The notes below the pieces were generated by a model. That model did no database searches, had not been told where the DNA came from, and saw nothing but the letters and a program-made list of their open reading frames with translations. Both the position numbers and the translations under genes were made by a program. DNA of 35,639 bases, taken from NCBI GenBank assembly GCA_964636655.1, contig CAZWTK010000019.1:1-35639 (forward strand), read 5' to 3'. Numbering within the stretch: position 1 is the first letter of the stretch; the number at the start of each line of letters is the position of its first letter. The DNA is from Fen-549 sp964636655 (lineage in GTDB: Bacteria; Actinomycetota; Thermoleophilia; Gaiellales; Gaiellaceae). Below, in pieces: positions 34,662 to 35,639 of the stretch.

Positions 34662-34768
34662 GCTCTTCGACCGCACTTCTCGTCTTGGGCGGGTCGTTCT
34701 CGATCGTTCTGGTCGCGATCGTTGCATCCATCGCCTGGGCGATCCGGCGCTCTCGACCTCCCAGGTGA
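34658..34768 (+). CDS. Small single-pass membrane protein (36 residues)
   Basis: GTG 34658 overlaps the ribF stop as GTGA and opens a 36-codon frame ending TGA at 34766. The product has a short polar start (MSSSTA), one hydrophobic helix of about 23 residues (LLVLGGSFSIVLVAIVASIAWAI) and a basic tail (RRSRPPR), a layout of a single-pass protein with its C-terminus inside by the positive-inside rule. The clean overlap matches the coupling used elsewhere in the operon. Function unknown; a regulator of a membrane complex is one possibility. It converges with the gamma-glutamyltransferase gene five bases later. Confidence 0.55.
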   Translation: MSSSTALLVLGGSFSIVLVAIVASIAWAIRRSRPPR

Positions 34769-34772
34769 CAAA

Positions 34773-35639
34773 CTAATCGATCAGCAGGCCGACGCCGCTT
34801 CGCCTCGGATCGCCCGCAGCGCCCTCCCGGCCGATAGCGCTAACCCCGCCGAAGTAGTGGTGGAGCGAAGCCCAGCGGCGAACGTCCCATCCTTCCGCCT
34901 CGAGCTCGTCGAGCGCCGCGTCGTCCACGCCCGGCTCGGCGTTCAAGACCGAGTCCGCGGGGTGGAAGCGAGGGCGCTCGATCGCCTCGGCGGGGGCGAG
35001 GCCCTCATCGAGTATTCCCGAGGCGACCTGCACCAGCGCCGAGCGCAGGCGCGTCCCGCCGGCGGCGCCGATCGCCAACGCCGGACCGCGCTCGTCCAGC
35101 GCGATGCTGGGAGCGGTCATGCTCAACACCCGCTCGCCGGGCTCGAGCTCGCCGCTGACGAGGTCTTTCTCTCCCAGCATCGAGTTCAGGTGCAGATCAA
35201 AGCCCGGCAGATAGTCGCCCGAGCCGAGGCCCAGGCTGGTCGTGAGCACGCAGGCGTTTCCCTCCTCGTCTACCGCGATCAGGTTGGTCGTGTTCGAGCC
35301 CGCGCCCTCCGCGCCGAGCGCCTCGAGCAGCGCCCGTACCCGCTCGCGTTCGGTCAGGCCCGTCAGGAGGCGAAGTCGCGCCAGGGCCTCGGGCACGCCC
35401 GAGAGGCCTCCGCGCGTGAAGAAGCGAGTTCCGGCGTAGGCGCTACCCGCGGGCTCGCGCCAGAGTGGGGTGTAGGAGGAGAGGTCCTCCTCGGTTATCA
35501 GGCCACCTCGTTCGCGCACTAACTCGAGCAGGCTGCGCGAGAGTGTCCCGTCGTAGAGCGAGCGCGGATCCTCGGCGATCAACTCCAGCGCGGCAGCGAT
35601 GCCCGGTTGCAGCAGGAGCTCACCCTCTTCGAGCAGCTG
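34773..35639 (-). CDS. Gamma-glutamyltransferase family protein, 5' end cut by window edge
   Basis: The last 288 codons of a gamma-glutamyltransferase (N-terminal nucleophile hydrolase), which cleaves the gamma-glutamyl bond of glutathione and related peptides and is normally exported and self-processed. The frame is open to the right edge, so TTG 35582 is internal. Seen: LITEEDLSSYTPLWREP from the large-subunit end; NTTNLIAVDEEGNACVLTTSLGLGSGDYLPGFDLHLNSMLGE, where the Thr pair marks the self-cleavage site and nucleophile; then SMTAPSIAL and GAAGGTRLRSALVQV in the place of the oxyanion-hole motif. The usual LNN(Q/E)M reads LNSML. Annotated ggt activity is likely, but the signal peptide is outside the window. 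Confidence 0.88.
   Translation of the reverse strand, partial: QLLEEGELLLQPGIAAALELIAEDPRSLYDGTLSRSLLELVRERGGLITEEDLSSYTPLWREPAGSAYAGTRFFTRGGLSGVPEALARLRLLTGLTERERVRALLEALGAEGAGSNTTNLIAVDEEGNACVLTTSLGLGSGDYLPGFDLHLNSMLGEKDLVSGELEPGERVLSMTAPSIALDERGPALAIGAAGGTRLRSALVQVASGILDEGLAPAEAIERPRFHPADSVLNAEPGVDDAALDELEAEGWDVRRWASLHHYFGGVSAIGREGAAGDPRRSGVGLLID

Overview
The window is about 35.6 kb of high-GC, tightly packed chromosomal DNA, almost all of it housekeeping genes. The neighbourhood mihF-gmk-rpoZ-(one gene)-coaBC is an actinobacterial hallmark. The pyr operon headed by pyrR, the MihF-type integration host factor and frequent leaderless-looking starts agree. A class 1B PyrD/PyrK dihydroorotate dehydrogenase and type IV pilus-like ATPases point away from mycobacteria and streptomycetes and towards a deep-branching class such as Thermoleophilia; that class-level placement is inference. 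I found no tRNA, rRNA, CRISPR, prophage or insertion sequence.

Layout. (1) 1-2222: lower glycolysis, the 3' part of tpiA (cut by the window edge) and gpmI. (2) 2253-2846: a lone ECF-like sigma factor. (3) 2905-3951, minus: a DUF3467 protein and a metallophosphoesterase, divergent from (4) 3974-6519: an RCK channel-like protein overlapping argS. (5) 6559-7740: an MFS transporter. (6) 7765-16535: the pyrimidine operon pyrR-pyrB-pyrC-carA-carB-pyrK-pyrD, in which every gene overlaps the next, preceded by a PyrR-binding hairpin and a 16-codon ORF. (7) 16599-19975: mihF, gmk, rpoZ, a nucleotidyltransferase-fold protein and coaBC. (8) 19996-21258, minus: two paralogous lipoproteins. (9) 21358-21705: a TPR protein. 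(10) 21741-25211, minus: two tandem PilB/GspE-like ATPases, divergent from dtd. (11) 25813-34768: the translation/transcription factor cluster rimP-nusA-ylxR-infB-ylxP, a reversed PfkB-family kinase with two palindromic repeats, then rbfA-nrnA-truB-ribF and a 36-residue membrane protein. (12) 34773-35639, minus: the 3' part of a gamma-glutamyltransferase.

How the parts work together. The pyr operon covers carbamoyl phosphate to orotate, and its leader suggests translational control by PyrR with UMP. pyrE and pyrF are not here. MihF, Gmk and RpoZ serve nucleoid structure, GTP supply and RNA polymerase; CoaBC makes 4'-phosphopantetheine. RimP, NusA, YlxR, IF2, RbfA and TruB serve ribosome assembly, translation start and transcription elongation.

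The most interesting signals are regulatory and small-scale. They are the PyrR hairpin with its overlapping leader ORF and non-ATG pyrR start; a recurring -10-like hexamer 6 to 8 bases before start codons (leaderless transcription); a NusA C-terminal extension with a CCCH zinc-finger-like motif and a perfect 27-bp repeat; a channel-like protein without the K+ filter; and an operon-tail micro-protein. I did not find a convincing wholly new defence or metabolic system.
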